Source: Podocnemis expansa (Eukaryota > Chordata > Testudines > Podocnemididae). From it: a DNA stretch of 64,000 nt. The notes below the pieces were generated by a model. It was not told where the DNA came from. It did not search any database and saw only the letters and a list, made by a program, of their open reading frames with translations. Within the stretch, counting starts at the first letter, position 1. The number at the start of each line of letters is the position of its first letter. Both the position numbers and the translations under genes were made by a program. The DNA lies in the NCBI GenBank assembly GCA_007922195.1, contig ML682232.1:890003-954002 (forward strand), written 5' to 3'. Shown in pieces: positions 28,441 through 39,496 of the stretch.

Positions 28441-28735
28441 GAAGAGATGTTCCTAGCCGAGCAACAAGCTCTTAGAACTGAGGACAGGCTGCTTACGATT
28501 CGCAAGGAGCAAATGTTCTAGATCTGATGCGCAAGGCGAAGAAATGAAACTGAGGAGGGGTCGGGAGGCAGCTTTATCTATAGCCACGGGGTGGCACGAG
28601 GGGCAGAGGCCAGCTGCCATCTCCTGACAGGCTAGGACAAAAGTTTTTTCCGACCAATCCGGCACTCCGGCACGGAGACACCTATTACTGAATGCATCCG
28701 AGCGGCGCTCGAAGAACTTTTCAGTTACAACAAAA

Positions 28736-29994
28736 CTATCAGAAGACAAGAGTCTGGATTAGATGCAACTTGTGATTAAAATAAAAAATGATCCTGTGTA
28801 CAAAAGCTTGATTTTGCCTCTTTACTGGTCCACCTTATGTTAAATTATACATTTCAGCAATTACTTGGTTGGTAAGACTAGAACAAGCAGAGGAGAACTG
28901 TGTGCTTAGCAAACAGTACATGCATTCCTCAAAAGTTGTGTTTAAAATGAAAGATAGTAAGAGAAATGTACTGTAAGTAAAACCATAAACATACATAAAA
29001 GGGTAATTCTCCTTCCGCCAAAGTACACACACAGCTCCTTCCTACTGAGCACTAGCTGTCTTCTTCATATTCTGTTTTTGGAGACATTAGAAATGCATCA
29101 TCATATTATTATTTTTAAAACACCAAGTTTTTAACCCTGCTCTTCCCCACCCCACCCCTTTTTTTGGGAAGATGAGCACAGAACAGAAAGAGAATGAAAC
29201 CCTGAGGATCCTCCCACACCTTAATGCCTCCTCCCTCCCCCCCCGCACCCCTGATGTTAAATAAGACCACCAGATTTGGAATCATCCTAATAATCCTAGC
29301 CAAAATCTTTTAATAACTCTGCATCTTAGTGTGCTAAAGGTGGACGAAAATGAAAAGGGAGATGCAACGCACATTTTTCAGCTCCCCCAAAAAAACACTT
29401 AAGGCCAGCTATTCTGCTGCTTAACATAGGGGTATTTTATTATTAGAAGACAATTCAATAGCAGAGTCGGTGATGTACCAACCTATTTGCTAAGAGAAAA
29501 TTTAAGTTTTATTATGTGCTTTAGCAAAAAAGCTACAAGGATCCAAAAGTCCCAAGCCATTTTATAGACCATATAGACTTTATAGTCTTTACTTTGAGGG
29601 AGTCTTCAATCTAAAAGTAAGAAACAAGAAAAGAAAGATACCAGAAATTAAAATGATGCAGGATAGAAGGAGAAAGGCAACAATGAGACTGTCAACTCCT
29701 TGGCACTCGTCTCTCTCTTCCATGCTCATAGAGTAGTTTGGAAATAGTGCTGCCATCAGGAAGATTCTGTGATAGGGTGGAATGGACCATGGATGTTTGA
29801 TTCTTGAACCCCCAATTCTCTGAACTCCCAGGAGGCATCTCACAATCTTCGTTGAAAACTGATTGCAGTCAGTGCAGCATATTCTGACACACTGACCACA
29901 ATGCACTGCATTGCAATCGATGCAGCAATGCCTACATACCCAATCCATCAGTTTATCCATATTGGTGTAAGCTACACTAGCACAATTTAAGTTA
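28736..29994. other. AT-rich intronic sequence
   Basis: No exon recognised. A minus frame at 29589-29960 has cysteine-rich runs ('CRHCCIDCNAVHCGQCVRIC') encoded by a 'tgcagcatattctgacacac' type mini-repeat; it looks like chance. Confidence 0.35.
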
Positions 29995-31511
29995 CTGTAT
30001 GGTTGTCAAAGTTCAGGTCACAACCTAGTAGTGGGTTGTGGCAGTGGCAGTGGCACTGCTCCAGAGTGGGGGCTGCTGAACCGCACTCCTCGCTTGGCCA
30101 GTGCTGCTCGGGGGGGGGGGGGGGGGGTTCTTCACTCCCTGACCACCCAGGGTTGCCCATGGGATGCGGGCACCTACCCCTTGGCTCACCTGCCAGCACT
30201 GCTCCTGGGATGGAGGTGGCTGCCCTGTGCACCCCAGCAGGCCAGCACTGCTCCTGAGAGGCCAGTCGGCATTGCTACCCAGTGCTCCTAAGCCAGCCAG
30301 TGCTGCTTCCCAGAGGGCTGTCTGAAACTGCTCCAGGTTCCCTGCCTTGTATGGGCTGTTCCAGAGCAGGGGCCACTGCCCACACTTCCTGGCCAGCTAG
30401 TGCTGCTTTGGGCTCCCTACCCACCAGGAGCTACTTCAGATGGGGGTGGCTGCTCCACATGACGAATGTCGTCACCCCAAAGAAAAACCTGGGGCCAAGG
30501 CCCAGGCTCCGCCCCAGGCCCCCAGCCCTGCCCCTGGCCCTGTTCCAGAGGTGGGGCCCCAGGCTCCTGCCACTGCTAGCCCAGCCCCTGATCCTTGGCT
30601 GGGAATGGGGATGGACTAGACAGTGGCTGCCATAGGCAGCCTGGCCCATCCCCAAATACGTGGCCAGGAGAGGCAGGTGCCTCCGTAGCTGACCCAGCCC
30701 CAGACACCCAGCTGGGGACAGGAAAGGGAGAGGCGGGGGGCACGCCAGCCATTTAAGGCACTGGCATTGGGGCACATGCCCTGTGTGCCAGCCGCCAGCA
30801 ACACCCCTACTCCACACCTGGTCAAAAGTGCTCCAGGGCAGGGTCACCTGTTCCCCCCCAGTCAAAGTTGCTGCAAGGATGGAGGCAGCTGCCCCAGCTG
30901 AGCCCCACCGGCATTGCCACAAACACTAGAGGTGCTTCTTTGGGTAAGGGCTTCTCCCCCAGACTTGAGCCTTGAGCCAGGGATTCTTACTTTCTCCCCA
31001 GCCTTGCTCAGGGAGGTGAGGTAGCAATGGCAGGAAATTTGAAAGAACACTGACCGCCATAGTGTGCCGGCGTTCTTTCAAAATTTCCTGCTGCTGCTAC
31101 CCTGTTCCCACACACACACTGGATAGAGGGGCTGGTCTTGCAGCTTCTCTCCACGACATGCCTGGGGACTTGTCCCCAAGCCAGCCTGGGAAAGAGACCA
31201 CTTGGCGCAGCTTGTTTCCCTAGGCATATCAGAGAGAGGGGAAGTTCCAGGTGGCTTCTTTCTTTCATGTTTCTGGGGACCCAAGCCCCAGTCCAAAGAA
31301 GACCCCCACAGCCTCTCTTTTCCATGGCGGCTGGGGTGAGCATCTTCAGTTATGCCCCACAAAGAAGCGCTCTATCCTTCTTTTGGCCTGGGGCCTCAGT
31401 TAAGGTCAGAGTTAGGGCTAGGACAGTGACCTTTTATTTTCAATGGAGGGGCCGCTGTATGGCGGAGGGGTCTGTAGCTGGGTCCCGAGGAAGCAAGTTT
31501 GAAAACCACTG
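29995..31511. mobile_element. Probable hAT-like element, GC-rich, 1.5 kb
   Basis: The left edge 'ggttgtcaaagttcaggtcacaacc' and right edge 'gggtcccgaggaagcaagtttgaaaaccactg' are inverted, diverged versions of a hAT terminus like that at 10645. The interior is GC-rich with a G run at 30110-30127. It has a small local inverted repeat near 31020-31090 ('caggaaatttgaaagaac' and 'gttctttcaaaatttcctg'). Flanking 8-mers do not match. Open frames inside have no protein signature. Confidence 0.45.
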
Positions 31512-33224
31512 CTTTTAGGTAATGTTTAATTATACTGTTAAAGGGTTTTCAGTGAAGCTGGCAATTTGATGCACAGTGGGAAAGGGAAACAGATTGTGTA
31601 AGTCAGAGAAGAGCAGCTCTACTCAGAAGATGCTTCTAGGAATGCCTTAGACACAAAACAAAACCAAGCCCTTAGATTTTGATTCCCAAACACTGCTAAG
31701 TCCAAACTCCAGTTCTCGTGAAAACGAACAGCTCAATACAATGAGCTAAGCAGTATTATTAGTCACACTTCATATGAAGCATGGGGTACAAAAGAATTGA
31801 TGGGTAAGCTTCAGACAAAATACCTCCCCCTCAGTCAGAGTCAGATAACTAAGCAACAGCTGATGACAGTCATAGCAGAAGGGATGGGGAGAAATAGCTG
31901 GGCAAGGATTCTCAGCTAAGCTTCCAGGAAAACCTCATTAAACGTTCCATTTACTTATAACCTTTGAGAGAGAGGGAGAATCAAAAGACACTTTTGGCAG
32001 AAGTGTGGCTGGGCCCTCTCCATTATTATCCAGCAACACTCCTTCTGACAGAACTTAGCTCATCTGTAACCCTCTGGGAAAAGAGGAGGTGTCTGCCATA
32101 CCTATTGCTGTTATACAATTCCTATGTCCTGGGAACCAAATAAGCAACAATCTGCTACAGCAGTATAGAAACCTAATCCATTTTCTTATTTAGTTTTATT
32201 TTTGACTTTTTGGTTTTGCCAAAGAAAACATGAGAACACTGCTATCATGACCATTCTTTGTGTCAGGGAAAATTAAGGGGGGAAGGGTGAAAATTACATA
32301 TCAGCATGTGGATGCAGAGATACAAAGAGACAAGCTTACTGCAGTGACAGAGTGAGGAAGCACCCATCTATCCCAAGTCAGCAAGAGTGGGCTTAGAAAC
32401 AGAAATTCTCATCCTAATTGACTAGAAGTGGGACTTCTCCTATACAGACAGGGCGAAATGCAAAAGGCTCTAGTGTCAATTTGATATCTAACCGGTTTCA
32501 AACAAAAAGTTAAATATGGGTAATTTCTGGAAATGTCTCTGCCCATGACTCTCCCCGCCAGCATATGTGGTTTTCCTTTATTTTTAAATTCCATATCCCC
32601 ATCTCACCAATACTTACACCCATTACTTTAAAAAGACACACAAAGAGAGGAAACTGACTGACTGTACAGAAGAAGCATTGAAACCAGGTACACAAAACTT
32701 GCTGTCAATTTATAAAATAATCTTAAAAATATTGGATAAATTCTCCCTATCCCCTTCAGTTATAAGCATTTTATGAGCTCCTTGTAAGCAATTAAATAAT
32801 TTTAGACAAATATGAATTTTAAACTCCTCCCCCCCCCCCCCCCCCGTCTCTTTTTAAGGGGAAACTATTCTGTGTTTCTCTTCTCTAATTTTGGTCTGCA
32901 ATAGCTTACACAGGTACCTACGTTGCACCTATTCAGCCTGCAAGTGAAGACAAAATATGAGAAAAGCTGCACTTAGAACACTGTAAGCTCAGATAGTCAG
33001 ATATGACCTCTATAAGCACAAGACGTAGGGAGACAGAGCTACCACTGAAGCTTTGTCAGAGATAAACCTTTGGGCAAAGACAGATTCATTACGTACTGCA
33101 AGATGACTGACATCTGAAGACTCCTGCCTTGAGCAGCACAATATCTGCTGCCAGGGACCAGCCCTTCTGAATACACTTAACTGTACAACTCAAAATGAGG
33201 CCATCTCCAAAGGACACCCAGTGA
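31512..33224. other. Intronic sequence, nothing recognised
   Basis: AT-rich. A C homopolymer of about 18 lies at 32828-32845. No exon or transposon was identified. Confidence 0.4.
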
Positions 33225-33900
33225 TACAATGTTGGACATTGAAAAATCAGTTATTTCTTCACAGAACACACAGTCAACCTGTAAACTCCCTGCCAGATGA
33301 TGTCATGAAGGCCAAGACTATAATGAGGAGCTGCGTGGCATTTAACGACTAACAGATTTATTTTTTGCATGAGCTTTCATGGGAGAAAAATCTCACTTCA
33401 TCAGATGCTTCGAAGATGGGTGAACTTACGGAATGGAATAAAAATAAATGCACATTTATTTGCATTCCACTCAGTAAGTTCACCCATCTTTGAAGCATCT
33501 GACGAAGTGGGATTTTCTCCCATGAAAGCTCATGCAAAAAATAAATCTGTTAGTCTTGCAATGCCACACGACTCCTTGTTTTGTTTTGTTTTTTGCTGGA
33601 CTAGACTAACATGGCTATCCTTTGGAAACTGACAAGACTATAATGAACTTCAAAAAACAGTTATGTAAGTTCATAGTCAAAGGCTATTAGCAAGGAGAGG
33701 GAGGGATTGCTGTCTGCCAGTAGCTGGGGCAGTCCAGAGCACGGATCGCCCAATGATTAGCTGTTCTATTCGTTCCCACTGAAACACCTGGCATTGGCCA
33801 CTGTCAGGTTACTGGGCTAGATGGATGGTTGGTCTGACCCTGTCAGGTTACTGGGCTAGATGGATGGTTGGTCTGACCCAGGATGGCTGTTCTTATGTTA
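33225..33900 (+). mobile_element. CR1 LINE 3' end split by a hairpin insertion
   Basis: A plus-oriented CR1 3' region begins 'cttcacagaacacacagtca' and 'ctgccagatgatgtcatgaa', reaches 'gccaagactataatga', and is interrupted at 33327-33632. It resumes with 'caagactataatgaacttc', 'gcacctggcattggcc'-like text, 'gggctagatggatgg' and a terminal 'ctgttcttatgtta'. Removing the insert restores one collinear CR1 3' end. A 39-bp tandem duplication (33802-33840 and 33841-33879) lies just before the 3' end. Confidence 0.85.
33327..33632. mobile_element. PLE-terminal hairpin element with perfect 14-bp TSD
   Basis: Two roughly 130-bp inverted arms. The left arm reads 'gactaacagatttatttttt', 'catgggagaaaaatctcac', 'catcagatgcttcgaagatg'; the right arm is its reverse complement and ends with 'tagactaacatggctatcc'. 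The centre is AT-rich. The 14-mer CAAGACTATAATGA occurs exactly at 33313-33326 and again at 33633-33646, showing recent insertion into the CR1 copy. The element encodes no protein and would fold into a long hairpin. Confidence 0.85.
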
Positions 33901-33905
33901 CTGAT

Positions 33906-33933
33906 CGCGCGCGCGCGGGGGGGGGGGGGGGGG
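33906..33933. repeat. (CG)n followed by a G run
   Basis: Six CG units pass directly into a G run of about 17. Alternating CG favours Z-DNA and the G run can form quadruplexes. It sits directly at the 3' end of the CR1 copy. Confidence 0.8.
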
Positions 33934-34232
33934 AGACCACCATAAAGTTTCCCCTTGGGAGTTCTGCACATACTGGATTTCTGCACCATTGCTTTTCATT
34001 TAGTTTTAAAAAAATACTAATTCTGCATTTTGCATTTCTACAGGTAAAATGCCCTGATGAACTTCCAGTCTGCGGTTTATATTATTTCGGTATTAAAAAA
34101 ACTGCAGCCTCTGTAGACAGCTTTCATACTAAAGGAGTCCACCAAAAAAGGTGCTTTAAGCCTTTTATCTGTCTTTTCCAGATTGGCAGTTAGAATTCCA
34201 TTGTGCATTCATCCCAATCTCTATGTCTCCAT

Positions 34233-34257
34233 AAAAAAAAAAAAAAAAAAAAAAAAA
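34233..34257. repeat. Poly(A) tract, 25 nt
   Basis: A pure A homopolymer. No retroposed unit was recognised upstream. Confidence 0.85.
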
Positions 34258-34277
34258 GACAGACTTCATATTACTAA

Positions 34278-34585
34278 GGGTGTAGCTACACTGCCAGGGC
34301 TGCAAGGATCAATGCAGCTGGATCAATTGAGCAGGCTGTGAAGACCCACACCATCAATCCTGGAAGTGCTTTCCAGTTGATGAGATTAATCCGTACTCTT
34401 CCCCTCCCCCCAACCCCATAAAGGAGTAAGGCTGCATCAACCTTGAGGGTACCTCCCATCAACACAACACAGCAGAGATTCCATGGTATTGCAGCAAAAG
34501 AAAGTTGATGAGAAGTATGCAAGTTACATTATATAGTTTTGTCTCCCCCATCAACTGCCAGCTCCGGTGTAGACCAGGCCCAGGA
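34278..34585. mobile_element. MITE with GTCTACAC-type ends
   Basis: The left end 'gggtgtagctacactgcc' and the complement of the right end 'gggcctggtctacaccgg' form an imperfect inverted pair of about 18 bp around 0.3 kb of noncoding DNA. The superfamily is not assigned and no target duplication was fixed. Confidence 0.5.
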
Positions 34586-37500
34586 CTCATTTTACAACTG
34601 GTCTCTTGTTTTCTTCTGAGACAAAAAACCCGCCGCAACAAACCACACAACCTTCATCTTCACAACTGTAATATGTAACAATGCTTCCCTCACAAGAATA
34701 CCTGCATTGCCATTGATACATGGAACCCTGTCTTCAGGTCATGTGACTGAAAAGCACCTAGAACATTTTGGTTCTGTGTCCCCAAATCCCACTTGGTGTT
34801 TCATCGTCATTTGCATATGAACAGAACACAAAGTTGTGGAATCTAGGAAGTGGTTAAGAGAGGAAGGACAAGGCAATAAGTTAACAGTGTCAAGACTGAA
34901 TCATTGTACTGTTGTATAATGTGCTAGTCAGAATATATTACACAACACACATTATCCACACTATACATGCATGTGCATCAAGCGCCAATAAGAATAAGCA
35001 CACACATAACAGGGGATTAACCTATACTTATACCTGTTCCCTTATGCTAAGTATCCCATAACTCCTTGCATTTGCTGAAGTAAACATCTGACATAAGCAG
35101 ACATGAAACTTGTCAAAAATCAAGATACCTTCATTCTGTCTTAATATAGGAAATACCTTCATGGATAAGTACCCGTAATGTTAATATGAAATACAAAAGT
35201 AAAGAAGGAACAGAACAAATTAGAGAACTGGGAGAAGCTGACTGTTGTATTTTAAGAGATTTGTAACTTGTAAAATCAACATATAAAAAAATACCAGATG
35301 AAATATGTAACTTTGGAGCACATCTTAAACATTGCTGCATAAGATGGCTTCTCAGAGACTGGTATCACATCAAACCTTTTTCCTGCATTTCATTAACAAA
35401 CCTGACTGACACTGGCTGTTTGGTCTCTTGAATATACTTCCTAACAAACCAACGCATGCTAAACAATATCAACCATACAAATTATCAACAATACTTCTAA
35501 CTTCATTTTTCTTCATCTTCAATATCTAAGATACACATCTATGTGGAGAAATGTCTCCACTGAAATGTGATGAGGTGCTTATCTACAACAGTCAAAAAAG
35601 AACAAAATCTAAAGAAAAGAGGAAACCAAGCAGGAGCATAAAAACCCTGAAGCATGTGGCTGTATGCTTGATGGAACTGCTGAGGTGTAACAGTCCACTG
35701 GTCCATATAGGTGGATCTCAGAGACAGAAATACAGTTAAACTACTCCAAGAATAAATCTATGGTAAAATTGTGTTTAACATATTTGAATCCTAGGTTCTT
35801 CTGTTGGCAGTTTCTGTGTAAATTAGGGTTAACATCACTATTTACTACTGATAGTAATGGCTGATAGGTAGGATGATAAGACTGGTGTCACAGAATTATT
35901 GCACAATCACAAAAATATGAACAAAAACTCACAAAAATTGCCCCTCAAGTCAATGGAGGGAGGTGAGCAACAGAGCATTCACCTTCCACTGCAACAGCTA
36001 CTTTAAAATTAAGCATCAAGAGAACAGTTACTGACACTTTAAAACACAGGTTATCAGGAATAAGAGTTAATTGGATCATACAATTTTTCTCCATAATGAA
36101 TCACCACCCTTCAGCTTGCTATTTTACTTAACATTTACAAAGGGTTTTATTGGCATTTGCTGTATGTCTGTATCAAGGGAATAAGCTGTATCTGTGCCTA
36201 GAAAGAACACACTCTAGACATGGAGGAGTTATAATCAGCAGCAAAGCTTGCCTTCTCTACATTGCCAAAAGGTGTCCTGTTCAAAGCAGCACCATATTCA
36301 ACACTAAACAGTCAATTAGAATTGATTATTGTATTGAATACAAAAGATCTCTGTACTCCAAAATCTGTTCAAGACAAAATGAGTCAAACATTTCTCTATA
36401 CATTTCCAAATCTATTCACAAAAAGCAGGTTGTACTGCATGTGCATAGACACTTAAAATGTAAACATGCTTCACTTCAAATGGATATAAATTTAACAAAG
36501 TCACATGAGCTAGCTATTCCTCCTTAGGCAAATCATATACTTTTTTCGCATTCTACAACCATATTGTGCCAATGAGATAAATTAATAAAATAAATTATAG
36601 TGATTTTACTCTGGTTGGAATTATGCAACTATTTAACACTACTCATGGACATTCTCACTATGTTCTTCTCTGGGCTACCCCAGCTTTCTCTGAATTGAAA
36701 AATAATGCTGCAGTGATCCCCTTTCTGCCCCCAAAATAATAGAGGTAATGTGCACAAAATTCAGTTTTATAGATGTTTCATTTTTTCTGGGGGTGTGAAA
36801 CTGAACTCTACCAATTCTTTTTCTACAGATGTAGCTCTAAAAGACAGCTTCAGTCTAATACTTGGAGAGTTAAACTACTTTAAAGAAATAGCTAATAATA
36901 ATTATTTACCAAGATATACACTGGAGAATGCCAAGTAGCTGTCAAGCAAAGGTACAAAATAATGTGGTTGACTTTTGCCTTAAGTGCCAAAAATTGAGAA
37001 ATATGTGCTGTTCATAAATTGTCATCCATGCATAAAAACTACTCTCAAGAAAATCTCAGGAAGTACAGCCAGGAGCCACAAAAGCAAATCGTCACACATT
37101 TTTGTTTAAATATACACAAGTGATCTAAAAATCAGACTAGTATTTTGGTCAAAACAACACAGTAATTCATCTTAAATTAAGCATTTACAGCAATCATTTA
37201 AACTGCTGAGCTCAAAGTACACTTGGAAAGATCAAAAGCAAGTACAAACTCAAGTCAGAAAGTAGCTGACATGCATGACTTGTAGGTTTTATTGTTTTCT
37301 GTTTATAAAATAATATTCAATATATAATATGTACCATATCCATCTTAAGCCTGAAAATTCAGTCACAGGGGATGAAAACTAAAACACTGTTAGACTGTGT
37401 ATTACAAGATCTTATCACCACAGTTTTCTGGCTACAGATGAAAGTAATTCTCACTTGTGATTCTCTCATTTGAGGTTTTACATCTTGCTACTCATTTTAC

Positions 37501-37935
37501 TGAGCTACCACTGTAGTTAAGAATGGCATCCTAGTCAGAAATGTAACATTTTGCCGAGTTCCGTTAAATTAGGCAGTTTGGCTCTGATCTTAGTTAGCAA
37601 TTTATGTTTATTTAAAATTTGGTATGAAAAATAAAATTTTATAAAAAAAAAGTTTGTATTCATGAATAAAAATTTTGAATGAATGATAGAGAAACGATCT
37701 TGTATCTCTGTTTGATTTGTAAAATCACAAAACATGCTAGTTGGCCAACTACACACATTTGTATATAGAATCAAAGTCCTCTAATAAGCACAGAAACTTT
37801 CATTGGGTGTTGAAATTACTTTTCTGAGTATAGAATTTGACCGTATTTAAAATGGTAAAAGACAAAACTTGTTTAATGGGACTTTTACAAATACATACAT
37901 TGATTTACATTGTTTTATATAAAAGAAGAACAACA
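34586..37935. other. AT-rich intronic sequence
   Basis: 3.3 kb without a recognised exon or transposon. The open frames of 60-125 codons lack family resemblance. Confidence 0.4.
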
Positions 37936-37943
37936 ATATAGAC

Positions 37944-39488
37944 CAGACGTGGCCAAACTGCGGCTCACGAGCCGCATGCGGCTCTTTAAAGAAAAACTGC
38001 GGCTCCCGAGGGAGCTGAGGAGGGAAGAGGGCAGGGCTGGAGGCAGGGGTTGGGACCAGCAGAGAGCCGGCAGGGGAGGAACAGCTGTGAGAGCTGCAGG
38101 GAAAAGCAGCGCGGTGAGAGCCAGGGGAGGGGCAGCCCTGTGGGAGCCGGAGGCGGCAGGGAGAAGCCGCCTGTCTCAGAGCCTGCAGGGAAAAAGCAGC
38201 TTGGCCAGAGCAGGGCAGGGTGGGGCGGGGAGGGGAGAGGGAGGCAGCATTGAGAGACCCTCAACAGCAGAGAAAAGCAGCGCGGTCAGAGCTGGGGGCG
38301 GGGCAGCCCTGAGAGACCCAGCAGGGAAAAGCAAGTCCTCAGTTGAAAGAGAAGCCCTCAGAGCAAGGATCTGCCAGCTTCTCCAGTTTACCCACACTAT
38401 TAATTCTACCCTCCTTCTCTGTGTAATACAGTCTTTAATTGCATCAGTGCATGATTTTTAAATGCTTTTCTATTTTGATATTGTTTTCTGGGTCAATATT
38501 TTTAAAACTGGCAACAAAAATTGATTATGTCTACAATGAACTACAGATAAGGGATGATAATTAACAATTTAAACCTGAAAAGCAATTGTAAATTAATTTT
38601 CTTTTTTAAAAATCACCTGGCATTTCCAGATATTGTAATACAATGCAAACTTATTTCTCTTGTATTTGTATTTTGAGAATTAAATAAGAATCAGAAATTA
38701 CTGAAAATTGACACAAATATTACATCCAAAACCACTGACCATTGTCAAAAGGTTACTAAAAAAAACCCTGTATTTAAAGAATGCTACAAGTACTTATTAT
38801 GGATCATGATTCATACAGAAGTATGGCATGGTCAGGGAGAGCACAGAAGGAGCAGTGTGGTAAGAGATGGCAGGGAAGCGGCAACAGGGGGTGGGGGAGA
38901 GAAGCGTGACATAGTCAGAGAAGCCATAGCATGTTTAGATTTTCTCATAGGCCCTAATGCAACTTACTCGTTGTTAAAATAAAATCATGTTTTACAAGTC
39001 CTAAACATAATATGGAACGCTAAGAAATGAAAATACAAAGGAGAAAAGCATAAAACTGAACATAGATTACTTTCAATTTTTGGCACAAGTTACTGCTGTG
39101 AAGCATCATATTCCACAATGAAATTCAAAACATTGTGCAATACTTAGAGGTCAGCATCTCAGAGAGCTTTTACCTGTTGCATTGACAAGTTACTGCACAG
39201 ATTTAAAAAAAAAAAAAACTTGCCACAAGCCTGTAATGTTCTACATCTAGCAATAGCTAAATTTTTACTGTATAGTTTCATGGTAATCTTAAATAATTAT
39301 TAGAATCTGACACTAGAAGATCAGTATTTGCCCTATTTTTTTACGATAACATTAAAGTATGCAATGAATTTTAAGCTTAGTAATTTTGGAGTACATAAAA
39401 ATATGTGGTTATATGCCTCAGTGCGGCTCTCGACGGTTTAATAATTGACTTTTGTGGTTCTTGAGTTCCATAAGTTTGGCAACCCCTG
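37944..39488 (+). mobile_element. hAT element, 1.5 kb, perfect 8-bp TSD
   Basis: The ends are CAGACGTGGCCAAACTG and 'taagtttggcaacccctg', inverted repeats of hAT type. The flanking 8-mer ATATAGAC is identical at 37936-37943 and 39489-39496. Just inside are 'gcggctcacgagccgcatgc' at the left and 'gtgcggctctcgacgg' at the right. The left part (38000-38340) holds irregular GC-rich minisatellite units built on 'gcagggaaaagcagc', and the rest is AT-rich. The 183-codon frame at 37910-38461 runs from the flank through this minisatellite and is not a gene. No transposase was seen. Confidence 0.85.
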
Positions 39489-39496
39489 ATATAGAC

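Larger units (their letters stand above)
23500..28735 (-). mobile_element. DIRS-like tyrosine-recombinase retrotransposon, gag-bearing and defective
   Basis: A 5.2-kb element bounded by inverted copies of one terminal sequence. Plus-strand 23541-23615 matches the complement of 28624-28699 at roughly 88%, including 'attggtcggaaaaa' and 'tagcctgtcagg'. Inverted (not direct) terminal repeats and no visible target duplication fit DIRS. A gag-like frame starts near the right end in minus orientation. Between about 23.85 and 26.6 kb no reverse transcriptase, RNase H or tyrosine recombinase motif was recognised, so the copy is deleted, replaced or too decayed in pol. Exact edges are uncertain. Confidence 0.65.

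Noticed and set aside
29589..29960. Cysteine-rich minus-strand frame considered as a zinc-binding protein
   Set aside because: Cys spacing is irregular and comes from a short local repeat; no homologous family or splice context.
37910..38461. 183-codon plus-strand open frame rich in Arg, Gly and Ala
   Set aside because: It crosses the edge of a hAT element with a perfect target duplication and is made of GC-rich minisatellite units; the composition follows the repeat and not a protein.
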